From contig JAKZAP010000010.1 in assembly GCA_023053575.1 (NCBI GenBank), forward strand, positions 12,609,225 to 12,673,224: a stretch of DNA of 64,000 nucleotides, written 5' to 3'. Shown here one piece after another: positions 31,599 to 41,559 of the stretch (positions are counted from its first letter, which is position 1; each line of letters starts with the position of its first letter). The notes beneath the pieces are model-generated. The model had not been told where the DNA came from and searched no databases. It worked only from the letters and a program-made list of their open reading frames with translations. Both the position numbers and the translations under genes were made by a program. This DNA is from Branchinecta lynchi (lineage: Eukaryota; Arthropoda; Branchiopoda; Anostraca; Branchinectidae).

Positions 31599-32227
31599 TG
31601 TGGTACTTGCAGCTTCGCTCAAGTGCCATATACTGATCACTTTTTGGTCGGTCGGTCGGTCCACTCTTCTCGAGTTAGAGTACTTCCAGATGTGCTAGGA
31701 CGATGAAACTTGGCAGGCATATTAGGGACCCGATCAAAAATAAATTGGAAATAGCCACTTCCCATATCCGACCACCGTAGGGGGAGTAGAGGGAGGGGGA
31801 ATCCGGAATATTGAGGCATGCGTAACTTTCAAACGGGTGATCTAAATGAAATTTGATATGTGAGAAGAACACATGCCTCATATGTCCCATTTTACATCCG
31901 AACCGGATCCGACAACTGTGAGGGGAGTTGGAGGGGGGGGGGGTACCGGAAATATCGTAACACGCTTTCGAGCGAACGATATACTTTCGTGACCGAAGGG
32001 CCCATGATCATTTGTGTACCAGTGCATTTGTTTACACAATGGATTACTAGCCCCTTTACATAGCGCATTGTAACCGCAATTGCATGGCATATTTTACTAA
32101 ACCATACATTTTCATGAATTTGAAAGGTCCATAATCGTGTGCCTCAACACAGCACACATCTTAGTTGTTACCCTTACCTACTATACTACGTATGCTTGCA
32201 AGTGCCATATGAGCTTACAGCTCTTAC
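31599..32227 (-). mobile_element. R1 repeat element, copy F (short)
   Basis: Both ends are present. The right-end hairpin is at 31600-31630 and the left-end motif (AGTGCCATATGAGCTTACAGCTCTT) ends near 32226. Only about one monomer and part of the left arm lie between, making this the shortest two-ended copy in the window. Confidence 0.75.
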
Positions 32228-33217
32228 TAAAATTTACAGCTCTCATAGGAACAGTTGCAGCCAGGTCAGGGGGGCACAGGGATTAAAATCTTTGACATCT
32301 AGCCAGGTGGGGGTGGGTGGTTTGGTCCGAAAATTGTGGATTTAATCCGGGGTGGGTCCCTTTAAAGTTAGAAAATTTGGGATTTTATACCTTGATAAAT
32401 AGGGTGGATGGTTTGTCAGTTTTATTTTATTTTTGGTACGAGTAACATAACATATCGTATCATCATCTCATCACATAAAAACAGTCGTATAGATGGTCTT
32501 AAGGCGATATTGAACCTAGAAGCTTTTTTGTGCGTACACTACAGGAACAATTTCATTTTCTGGAGGGACTACTACTGCAGATTTAGGTTTCCGATGCGCT
32601 GTGAAAATTTTTCCGGTGCTTATGAAAATTTTTCCGGTGCTTATGAAAATTTTCCGGTGCTTATGTTTAAGCGACTGCCTTTCAATTTATATATGTGCCC
32701 AAAAACAATTTTATCTTCCGGCATACTCGAGTACGGGAGGTTCTCCCCAGAAATTGCTACCGTGCTAGACTTACAAATTTTATTTTATTTCTCCCTTTTT
32801 CGCGTATAATGTAAGAACAAGGCCAATTAACTTTTGGGATACTGTGACAGGTCCTCCTAAAACGGGACGCAAGACCCCTTGCTACCGGACCCTTCTGACA
32901 AACGAAAACAGGACCCCAGGAAAAAACGAAAATCGGACCGATCTGGCTAGCCAAAGCCCTTGTAAACGATAGACATAAATCCAAAATACGGGTAACGGAA
33001 AGAGACCCATAGTTTCCGAAAAGGACCCTTTTTCTTTGTGGAAAAAATAGTATAAGAGAATAAAAAAGGTTGTTCCTGGTTGTGTCTCTTGATGATCCAA
33101 ACACTATCGGGAGGGTCCAAATTTGTCTGAACATCAGGTTGAACCAGGTACCAGATTGAGTTCTGCCTTTTGATGGTTCACATCCAATCGGACCCCACAT
33201 GAACTCAGGCAGCCCAT
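32228..33217. other. No gene recognised; 21-bp triple repeat
   Basis: TGAAAATTTTTCCGGTGCTTA is present three times in a row from 32602 to about 32664. A 168-codon minus frame (32757-33263) overlaps a degenerate repeat and has no recognisable domain. Confidence 0.4.
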
Positions 33218-33228
33218 CACTTGGTGGT
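33218..33228. repeat. 11-bp flanking direct repeat (left)
   Basis: CACTTGGTGGT, repeated exactly at 34033-34043, immediately outside the foldback element. Confidence 0.75.
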
Positions 33229-33310
33229 AAATATTCTTTGAGCCCAAGCTGACTTTGAAACATTTATTCAAACAATGTTTACAACGGATACGTCAGCTAT
33301 GATTTTTCAT

Positions 33311-33354
33311 CAGCGATATTTCGGCCCTTCTTGGCAAGGGTCCTCGTCAGGCTG
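33311..33354 (-). ncRNA. Hammerhead-ribozyme-like motif (left arm)
   Basis: On the minus strand: CAGC (33354-33351), CTGACGA (33350-33344), a stem of about 7 bp with a small loop, GAAA, TATC, then GCTG (33314-33311). CAGC and GCTG can pair as stem I, and TATC would give a U-C cleavage position. Stem III would be only the dinucleotide TA, as in minimal hammerheads thought to act as dimers. Activity is unproven. Confidence 0.45.
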
Positions 33355-33940
33355 TCAATCCTCTAGATCAACTGCGGGGAAGGAATCAAACCTGTAATAA
33401 ATAACTGAAGCTTCTACTGACTATAAATATCTTATTAAAGTAAATTATCTTCAAATACCACTAGAATGAAAAAACTAGTCCTGAGATTTAATTTTTGACA
33501 ACGACGCTGTTTTTGCTGCACGAGTGGGGCGATGACAGGAAAGGGTTTTTTCTGCATTTTGATCAACTTCGTTTTTTTTTTTTATTAATAAGGGGTTGAA
33601 AACTTAAATGTTATTTTATATTTTTTTTATTAATAAAGGGTTGAAAACTTAAATGTTATTTATTAATAAAATAACATTTAAACAAACATTTTAATTATTA
33701 ACCCCTTATTAATAAAAAAAAAAAGAAGTTGATCAAAATGCAGAAAAAACCCTTTCCTGTCATCGCCCCACTCGTGCAGCAAAAACAGCGTCGTTGTCAA
33801 AAATTGAATCTCAGGACTAGTTTTTTCATTCTAGTGGTATTTGAAGATAATTTACTTTAATAAGATATTTATAGTCAGTAGAAGCTTCAGTTATTTATTA
33901 CAGGTTTGATTCCTTCCCCGCAGTTGATCTAGAGGATTGA

Positions 33941-33984
33941 CAGCCTGACGAGGACCCTTGCCAAGAAGGGCCGAAATATTGCTG
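33941..33984 (+). ncRNA. Hammerhead-ribozyme-like motif (right arm)
   Basis: CAGC (33941-33944), CTGACGA (33945-33951), stem II (33952-33972), GAAA (33973-33976), TATT, GCTG (33981-33984). It is the mirror of the left-arm motif with the cleavage-site C changed to T (TATT instead of TATC). Confidence 0.45.
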
Positions 33985-34032
33985 ATGAAAAATCATAGCT
34001 GACGTATCCGTTGTAAACATTGTTTGAATAAA

Positions 34033-34043
34033 CACTTGGTGGT
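34033..34043. repeat. 11-bp flanking direct repeat (right)
   Basis: CACTTGGTGGT, matching 33218-33228. Confidence 0.75.
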
Positions 34044-34980
34044 GTTGTGGTGTGCAGACAAAATTAAGGTGACATGATTCGGTCCTTCAAAATGCACTAT
34101 TAGGACACTGGCTCGAACGTCCGAACAAGTTTGGTTCAGATCCGGCAACTCTTTCTGCGGCGGTTGACAAGGACTTAGGGCTCCCGTGACCGGGATCGGA
34201 AAAGGATATTGTATCTTCTTCAACCTCCCCCCACATGGTTGGATCGAATTCCTTGCGGTCCGATCGGAGGGAATATCTAGGACCCTAGCTATACCTTTCC
34301 ACCAAGTTTGGTTGAGATCTGCTACTACTATTGGTCGATGTGTTGTTTGCAAACATATAGGGACTGCCTACCTCCCCCCCTCACGTGGTTCGGACCATCG
34401 AAAGTCACAACGGAGGAAGGTTGTACGGGTAATTTAGCATATGCATCAGATAGGGTTTGCGCTCTTTCCCGAGATCCTTTTCATCATAAGACGGAATGAC
34501 ATAGTGAATTTGTAAAGGTTGTTCCATTCGTTGACCCGTTCCACAATATTCCATGCAACTTTCCTGTAGGTGTGCAAAATAGATCGACACTTTAGGGTGG
34601 CCAGGATTCATTTTTAATCTAAACCCTTCAGGTACAAATGATCATGGGCCTTTGCGGACCATAAAAGTGTAGTTATCGTTTGGTCAAAACTATTTTCAGC
34701 ACGTCGGTGTTGACATGCGCACTTTAAGGGGTCTTCTGGTTCTGTCAGTCGTACCAAATCTTTGAATGCCACAAAGTTAACGGGCCTTCCTCCCATCCCA
34801 ACTCATCCGTAATGCCCGGATACGATCCAGTGCTATAAATGATTGTCTAGAAGTTAGGTTTTTTCCTTCCCGCAGAGTCCGGTCCCGAGCACTCCATAGC
34901 ATGTCATGGGATTTCTGGTGCTCCATCCCATATATTTGCCGGATCCCATCCGGTGTTAAACTAAATATCGGGGGCATGTA
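34044..34980 (+). repeat. Degenerate dispersed repeat, including R1-like left arm at ~34590-34745
   Basis: AAACCCTTCAGG, AAATGATCATGGGCC, GTTTGGTCAAAACT and ATGCGCACTTTAAGGGG occur in the same order as in the R1 left arm at 50640-50880 and 52080-52260. The part 34080-34400 repeats phrases like ACCAAGTTTGGTTGAGATC about every 180 bp. No gene. Confidence 0.5.
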
Positions 34981-35017
34981 CCCTTAGCTGCGTTCTTTGT
35001 TACGCGTCCGACCGTTG

Positions 35018-35025
35018 CTCTCCGG
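35018..35025. repeat. 8-bp target duplication (left)
   Basis: CTCTCCGG; the right copy at 35440-35447 is GTCTCCGG (7 of 8 identical). Confidence 0.75.
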
Positions 35026-35439
35026 CAGAGATGGGCGAATCCGGATTCGTAATCGATTTCAGGATTCGTGTTTGTCCAGATTCGAATCTTCTGCTTGTCA
35101 GTCCGGATTTGGACTTGGATTCCAAACCCTTAATCTTATGAATCCGCTTAATTTTCTAGACTACCTTTTTCCCAATTTTCCCACCACCAACAATCCTCAG
35201 TAATCTATTACGTTATCTGATTACCTTAAATACCAGTGCTTTTTGTCATCTCGGATTTTTAAACTATAACCCATGTATATGATTTGATTTTTGTTAAGGT
35301 CGGATAAGAATCCGGATTCGATTTCGGATTCGAATCCTCAGTCATGAAATGGTGGATTGGGATTTAGAGTCAGATTCGTACCTAGCCCTGGATTCGGATT
35401 TGGACTTGATCCTTTCACGATTGGATTCGTCCATCTCTG
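35026..35439. mobile_element. hAT-type MITE, 414 bp
   Basis: The left end is CAGAGATGGGCGAATCC. The reverse complement of the right end is CAGAGATGGACGAATCC, a 17-bp inverted repeat with one mismatch. An 8-bp near-perfect target duplication flanks it. The interior is dominated by scattered GGATTCG/CGAATCC words in both orientations. No coding capacity. Confidence 0.83.
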
Positions 35440-35447
35440 GTCTCCGG

Positions 35448-37289
35448 TTATTCTTATAAGGCGTTTTTGCATCCATCGGTGACTACTCACCAGTCTTGTA
35501 ACCCGTTTTTAAACTAACCGGTGTCCTGATTTTATCTCACCGGTGCGGACTGACCAGAACCTGCTCAGGAGCATGGCTTTACCGAGAAGTTAGCAACTTT
35601 TCCTGAATTGATTATTTGATGATTATTTTTGTATGTTTCGGGGGGGGGGGGGGGTCAACCCCCTACCCCCCCCCCTGGATACGGCTTTGACCTCAGTGGA
35701 TTTGTTGGCATCGTTGTGAGAGAAGTTTGACATTCATACAGCGCCTATACTCATTTTTTACTGTGCTGTCGGATTTGCCAGATGAGTCTTTTTTTTCTAG
35801 CGTCCGGCTATTCCGGACAAGGCTACTTTAGCCAGGAAGACGACCCTGTGATCCGAAACAGAGCTAGAGCAAAACACATCTGACGCATCCGGACGTTTAG
35901 CACAGCCAAAAACGATGCGCACTCAGCTTGGACATCCATTCATTTATTGTCATTGTTGGGCGCGGCTAGTATGCTAGTCTACATTGCATAATCATTGCAC
36001 TTATTACAGAGAACACGCACAATCGAAGACAAGATCTCCTGATGCTATCTTGTTTGGGATCCACTACTTGAACTCTAGCCTGCATTGCATAGTCGCATTA
36101 TAAAATAATCACGCACAACTGTGTCAAGAACAGGTACGCTGCACATGTACATAAATACTAACGGCAAAAAAAAGAAAAACGCAAAACTAACGGAATGTCT
36201 ATACTCTTCTTGTCTCTAGCAGACATGTCTGTGGTATAAGGTGACCTCATACAAAAGGGTTATCATGTGTCCTCAGCTGGCTGTTTTTCTTTTCAGTTTT
36301 CGTTTAGTTTGGCGTCTTTATTTTCTGAGAGTGCCCACGCGATATTGCCTATTCGTCCACAAACCATTTCTGTGGTCTTTAAATCCCTAATTCAGTTTCC
36401 GACTATGCTGCAAATCCTGAACGACATTAAAGTCGTGCTCACACTTTGCGATTTCTTCCCGCGTCTGCCTCGGTTCCACCTCCGCTTTCGGTGGAAAACA
36501 AACCCGGGATCTCTTTTAGGGCCAGACCTTAGGAATCAGGTTCAGTTTAATTTTTTGTCATCATTAATTATAAATACAACTATTTACACGAATCCGTTAG
36601 AGAGCAGATCACAAAAAGGCAGAATTACGAATACAAATGATTAATAAAGACACAACGTAGGCCACCTGACCCTACAACCAAAACTCCAAATATCTATTCA
36701 CAAAAGAACGCAGAGGGACATTAACAACCGTCGTATCACAACCGACAAACCAAATTAGAAGCCTCTACTTTCGCGGAGGTCAAGAGGGATGCATTTTTCT
36801 GTCCTCGACTAGTAGGCTATATCTCCCCAGCAAAAGCTCAGATGCAGGCGGGGAACTCCTTTGGGATTCTCTGGGAAGTTTAGCACCGTGTGCCATTTAC
36901 TGGATTTATCTCCAAGGGCGGCGATTTCCATACGAATTCCTGCTGTTATCCATTTTACGGAAGCTTGAATTTATTCAGGTTCATCAGGGGCGGTAGGCCG
37001 ATGCAATGGCATTATCACATAAAGGTCCCACCACGTTCCTAGTATCGGATTTCCACAAATAGTTTTTGGACTGTGAAATTCGACTCGGGGGAGGTTGAGA
37101 TTTCCGAATCGAGGTATAAAAGATGGAGTTCATTATCAGTTCCCTAGAAATGCATAGTTTTATAGATTATGGGTCTATAGGGTTACCTATAACTATATAG
37201 GAATAGGCTTTATGGGAAATTACTATCTTTACGTGAACATCAATATCGTAAACAGATCAACAGATTGAAGCCTACTTGGAGAAGCAACA
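35448..37289. other. No recognised gene
   Basis: Runs of G and C occur at 35640-35685. Plus frame 36267-36644 (125 codons) has no recognisable domain. CAGGGGCGGTAGGCCGATGC at about 36986 looks like a hAT end, but I found no partner. 37140-37290 leads into the LINE remnant. Confidence 0.35.
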
Positions 37290-37790
37290 AATGTTCAAAG
37301 CGACTGAAGCTACGACTCTTCAGTATCAATGTACTTTCAATATTCCTTTACGCTAGTGAATGTTGGAGAATAAACACTCAGCTTGGAAAAAAGGATCCTC
37401 GCATTTGAAAATACGAGCCTCAGAAGAATGTGAGCTGGCCACAAAGAATCACCAATGCAGAAATACGCACAAAACAGGTCAGCCTTCTCTTCTGTCACTG
37501 GGTTGCTGAAAACAAGGCGATGGACATACCTGGGACACGTCCTTCCTATGGAAGAGAGCCGCATTCGTCGAGCAACCTCTGATTGGAAGTCAGACAGAAG
37601 TAAAAGCTAGGCCGCTCCAAGAACACATTGAGGCGAACATATGAGAGAGATCTGGGGACGGCTGGTACCTCGCTAGTACCTGAGTGGGAAGACTACACCG
37701 ATGCGGCACTAGTGCGGGACGAATGGAGAAGCTTTGTCGACACCCTATGCGCCACCGATGGCTCTGGAGGAACTAAGGTCTAATGTTACG
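37290..37790 (+). pseudogene. LINE C-terminal region, frameshifted
   Basis: Spread over all three plus frames is the well-known LINE ORF2 C-terminal pattern. First FLYASECWR-type (about 37345), then KRILAFENTSLRRM, then a RRWTYLGHVLPMEESRIRRAT segment (37510-37580). It ends with a tryptophan-rich stretch equivalent to TWRRT...RDEWRSFVDTLCAT (37625-37760). Several frameshifts and stops break it. The RT domain upstream is not present. Its C-terminal architecture (GHVL box, then TWRR...CAT) differs from the 17-kb LINE, so a second LINE group has been active here. Confidence 0.75.
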
Positions 37791-38220
37791 CGAATATACC
37801 TTACAACTCTGAAAAGGGTCAGAACATTTCATAAATAATTATATTTGTATGTTTCACGATGTTTTTACGATGAGGCTTATTCACGCGACACTGAGTCCGT
37901 GCGTCGAGTTTCGGCCCCGTCACCTGTTCTGAGGGTGAATTTCAAATCTCCACTCAAATTTCCAAAAGTGCCTAAAAATGTTTGAAACCCGCTCACCCCC
38001 TCGAAGCTGGGATTCGGATCCGCCAACGGTAGTGGACAAATGTTCGGAGAAACATAATTCAAAGGAAACACTTACCCTGAACCGAGTTAAAAACAGTATG
38101 CTTTAAACGCTTTAATCAGAAGTTACCGAGTAATGACAGTAAAGAACTTGCTCTTCTGTAAGGCACGGTTTTGACCAGTGTCTGTTTTTGCACGTATCTG
38201 AGAAATATACTATTATTATT

Positions 38221-38330
38221 CTTGTATAAGGTTTGAAGCCAAGCTGACCATTCATTTCAAATAAAATAGAAAAACAGATTTTCGGGGTTTTTTTTTTATC
38301 AGCTAGTTTACCCTTCCAAGTGGTGAAACA
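38221..38330 (+). repeat. Short dispersed repeat R5, copy 1
   Basis: TAAGGTTTGAAGCCAAGCTG, ACCATTCATTTCAAATAAAATAG and ATCAGCTAGTTTACCC match the 121-bp insertion at 54348-54468. An inverted copy lies 280 bp downstream. Confidence 0.65.
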
Positions 38331-38604
38331 TATAATGGATTTTTTGAGTAGGCCGTTTTCTGGATAAAAGCTTCTGCGCTTTCCTAGATATACACAGAAT
38401 TCAGAATTGTAAATAATCACAGATTTGTACATATACACTTTGAACACGCACATTTTTATCTTTCGTTATTTTAATTTTATCTGCATGTCGTTCAGTCCGA
38501 ATCATTCTTCTGGTTTTTAGTTACATGTCGTCCTATTGTTAGTTGGTTCCGCATCTTTTTCCTGTTGTTATTGTGATGGATTTTGTGGTTTAGTTTTTTT
38601 TTTT

Positions 38605-38735
38605 TTTTGCTGAGAACGGTTTGCCGGAAGTGCAACCGAAATATCCGAAATTGTATTTATCCCTCGCACATCATCTTGGAGGGGTAACTAGCTGATCAAG
38701 AAAAAAAACCCGAAAATCTCGTTTTTCTATTTATT
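38605..38735 (-). repeat. Short dispersed repeat R5, copy 2 (inverted)
   Basis: Minus-strand match to 54390-54468 (GATTTTCGGG, TTCTTGATCAGCTAGTTACCC, AGATGATGTGCGAGGGATA). With 38221-38330 it forms an inverted pair, so the region could be one larger foldback repeat. Confidence 0.65.
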
Positions 38736-38878
38736 ATTCTTGTTATTTACTTGTTTCAGAACTAAACGGTGAATATAAATTTGAGCACCAGCGCATCAGT
38801 CTAATTCACACACAATTTCAGGAACGTTAAGCAGCTGACTAAGCATACAAATCTATTTGTATACAATCGGCTGTAGTA

Positions 38879-40272
38879 CAACAAGAGCTGTAAGCTCATA
38901 TGGCACTTGCAAGCATATGTACTAAGAAATACCCGAACAAGAAAAAATGAAGGGGGCTGGAAATTCAACCTATGGTTTCACTTTAAATATAAAAATAGGA
39001 GACAGAAAGCAAAAGGAAACAAGAAGGAAAACAAAAACCGGCAAGGCTGGGTCACATGGAAGTATTCGGTTAAGATGCGCCAAATTTGCAAGGTTGGGTC
39101 AGAGGATGAAAGTGATGGTCAAAAGTTTGTTTTTTTAATTTTTCGGTTAAGATGCGCACTTTAAGGGTGCCAAAAATTAATTTCTAAGCAAAACCCTTGA
39201 GGCAAAAAGATTCATTTACTCATGGCGATCTTGGAAAAATAAATTTTGCTTTAAAGTATTTTTTGTATTTGTGTGAAGTCGCGATGTCTAACCCAATGAT
39301 GTCAAGTTTCTAATGCTCCAGCAAAGTTTTATCGTACTAGCACATCTGGGCGTACCTTAACTCACGATCACCGGAATACCAGACAACCCCCCCCCCCCCC
39401 TCGGTACCGGAATCCGGTCCGATTCTGTCACTGATGCACCTAGGACCCCACCAAGTTTTATCCTGATCGCTCCACTCTATGCGTATCACAAGATTTCCGG
39501 TTCTCCTCTCCCCCACCCCCCAGTTCATCGGATCCGGTCCGCGCTTGAAATGGGACATCTGAGACATGAGTTCTTACAAGATATCAAGTTTCATTAAGAT
39601 CCGATAACACGTTCGAAAGTTAAACCTGTCACTAATTTCCGGATTCCGCCGTCTTCCGCTCCCCCCATGACGGTCGAATCGGACGAATGACTGTTTCCAA
39701 GTTAACCTGGTCGGGTCTCTGATATGCTTGCCAAGTTTTATCGTCCTAGCCCACCTGGAAGTACATCAACTACGGATCGCCGGAATTCCGGCCCCCCCCT
39801 CCAACTCCCCACACAGTGCCCGAATCCTGTCCAGTTCTGTCAGTTATTTATCTAGAGCTTTTGCTTGTTCTTCCCACCAAGTTTCATCCTGATCGCTCCA
39901 CTCCGAGAGTTTCACACGATTTTCGGCTCCCCCTCCGACTCCCCCTCAGACTCATCGGATCCGGTCCGGACTTAAGATGAGGCAGCTGAGACACGAGGTC
40001 TTCCCAGGTATCAACTTTCATTAAGATCCGATCACCCATTCGAGAGTTATGCATGCCCCTATTTTCTAGATTCCGCAACCTCCCCCTCCCCCCACGATGG
40101 TCGGATAGGGCAAGTGCCTATTTCCAAGTTAGTTTGGTCGGGTCCCTAATATGCCTGCCAAGTTTCGTCGTTCTAGCATATCTGGAAGTACCCTAACTCG
40201 CAAACACCGGACTGACCGACCGACAGACCGACGGAAAAGTGATCGGTATATGGCACTTGGCCAAGTGCCATA
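38879..40272 (+). mobile_element. R1 repeat element, copy A (~1.4 kb)
   Basis: A complete two-ended copy. The left end is AAGAGCTGTAAGCTC followed by ATATGGCACTTGCAAG. The right end is GGCACTTGGCCAAGTGCC followed by ATAAAAATT. Between are a left arm with ATGCGCACTTTAAGGGTG and then monomers. The phrase CCAAGTTTTATCGTCCTAGC recurs near 39325, 39730 and 40155, a period of about 0.42 kb. C-runs of 7-17 separate sub-units. Confidence 0.82.
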
Positions 40273-41035
40273 AAAATTACATTAACAACGTTAATTTCAC
40301 TTTAAATTTTGTCACTGTTTTTATTTCCGTGTTGTTTACCGGATAGCATGGCAGCGGGCGCCAAGAGAGAAACGCTAAGTCAGTCGGTATTTTGTTTGTT
40401 TTGTCTTTTTGCCCAAGCATCTTTTGTTCTGTCTTATTGAAAGTTCCTAGCCCTCTTCAGCCTTTGCTTTTGCCACTTACCCGGATCACTCACTGTAATA
40501 GATATTCTGGAGGAAGCACGTATTTCGCAGCGAAAAAAAGATTCGCAGTACTTGTCCATTCCTCGTTTTCCCCCTCTGATTCCATCATCACGGTTCGTAA
40601 TTCTAGACGTTAATAAGACGCTGGAATCGGTAGATTAGCGGCCCAGATGCTAGGAATGCCTCAATTAGACCCTCTGTTTGCCGGCGATACAGCCGTGACA
40701 GAACTGACTTGTCTCACGGACAAAAAGATAAGCCCTGGGGGAGTCAGGCGTGTAGAAAGGCAGGGATTGTCAAAGAGCTTTTGTGTTTGTCATCCCTCCT
40801 TTTGGGACCTTACGATATCCCCAGTCGGGGCTACTAGCGGATGTAGTTTTAGTGGCTTTAGGAGTAGTTGGGGGGACTCATATTGTTGGATATGGGATAA
40901 TGAGTAGGGCTAGGTGTCAAATATGAGTAATGAAGTTCGGCGTTTACAACAGCATTATCGTTATTTCTCCCACCAAGTTGATGGTTAAATAAGAAGACAT
41001 ACAATACCAAAACCATTTGAATTAGGCATAATTGT
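40273..41035. other. No recognised feature
   Basis: No domain, repeat or RNA gene seen. Plus frames of 73 and 86 codons (40392-40613, 40647-40907) are without motif. Confidence 0.4.
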
Positions 41036-41120
41036 ACTAATTATTTATTATATGAATGAATGAATGATTTATTTGCACATTAAAGCCATCCGGCCATCAT
41101 GTAGTAGTAGTAGTAGTAGC
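41036..41120 (-). mobile_element. LINE 3' tail (minus) and (GTA)n microsatellite
   Basis: On the minus strand GATGGCCGGATGGCTTTAAT is followed by GTGCAAATAAATCATTCATTCATTC, a hairpin-like stretch plus an (ATTC)n tail as in many invertebrate LINEs. Only the last ~60 bp are present. GTA repeated six times lies at 41101-41119. Confidence 0.5.
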
Positions 41121-41121
41121 C

Positions 41122-41288
41122 TACACTGTAAAAGTTTCTCCGAGTAAGGATTAAAGTTAACTGCAGTATTTTCTACTGGGATTAAGCTTATCTCTACTGA
41201 GATAAGATTAATCCGAATTAGATATAATATTATCTTAAGATTAATCCCAGTAGCATATTATATACTGCAAGATTTTTGTTACCGTGTA
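41122..41288. mobile_element. MITE-like palindromic element, 167 bp
   Basis: The ends are TACACTGTAAAAGTTT and, reverse-complemented, TACACGGTAACAAAAAT. Internal arms CTACTGGGATTAA (41190s) and TTAATCCCAGTAG (41240s) are perfect inverted copies. TA at both edges would fit a Tc1/mariner-type target duplication, which is a guess. Confidence 0.55.
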
Positions 41289-41559
41289 CGCCACAGTCTT
41301 TCCCGAAGAATTTTGCAATTAAATTAGAATTCGGTTATTTAAAATCTCTTTGAAAAATTAAAAATAAACTGAAGCCGTGTAGCTTTTGTGTCAAAATTGT
41401 GTTTCATTGTTATAAACGTTGTCAAGTTAGTTTGTTATTTTATCGTTAGTAATGTTTCTGTATATTGTTATTCTGTCTGCTACATAAGTGGGTTGTAACT
41501 AGAAAGCTATAATCATAAAATATAGTACATACGATTTATTCATGTAACAGTTATCCAGG

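Larger units (their letters stand above)
33229..34032. mobile_element. Foldback element with hammerhead-like cores (possible Penelope-like remnant)
   Basis: The element is an almost perfect palindrome. The left arm from 33263 (TTTATTCAAACAATG) is matched base for base, apart from a few differences, by the right arm ending at 34032. The centre is an AT-rich palindrome around 33665. A ~70-bp AT-rich block is duplicated in the left arm only, and the left end has 34 extra bases that also occur in the 24-kb relative. 11-bp direct repeats flank it. Each arm holds a CUGACGA box, a GC-rich stem and a GAAA box in hammerhead order. Hammerheads are known in Penelope-like retroelements, which also leave variable target duplications and inverted terminal arrangements. 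No reverse transcriptase is present. A classical DNA foldback transposon is the alternative. Confidence 0.75.

Noticed and set aside
32757..33263. 168-codon minus-strand ORF
   Set aside because: Low motif content, overlaps the end of the foldback element and a degenerate repeat; no family recognised.
36986..37005. CAGGGGCGGTAGGCCGATGC as a hAT terminus
   Set aside because: No matching inverted end or duplication found in the window.
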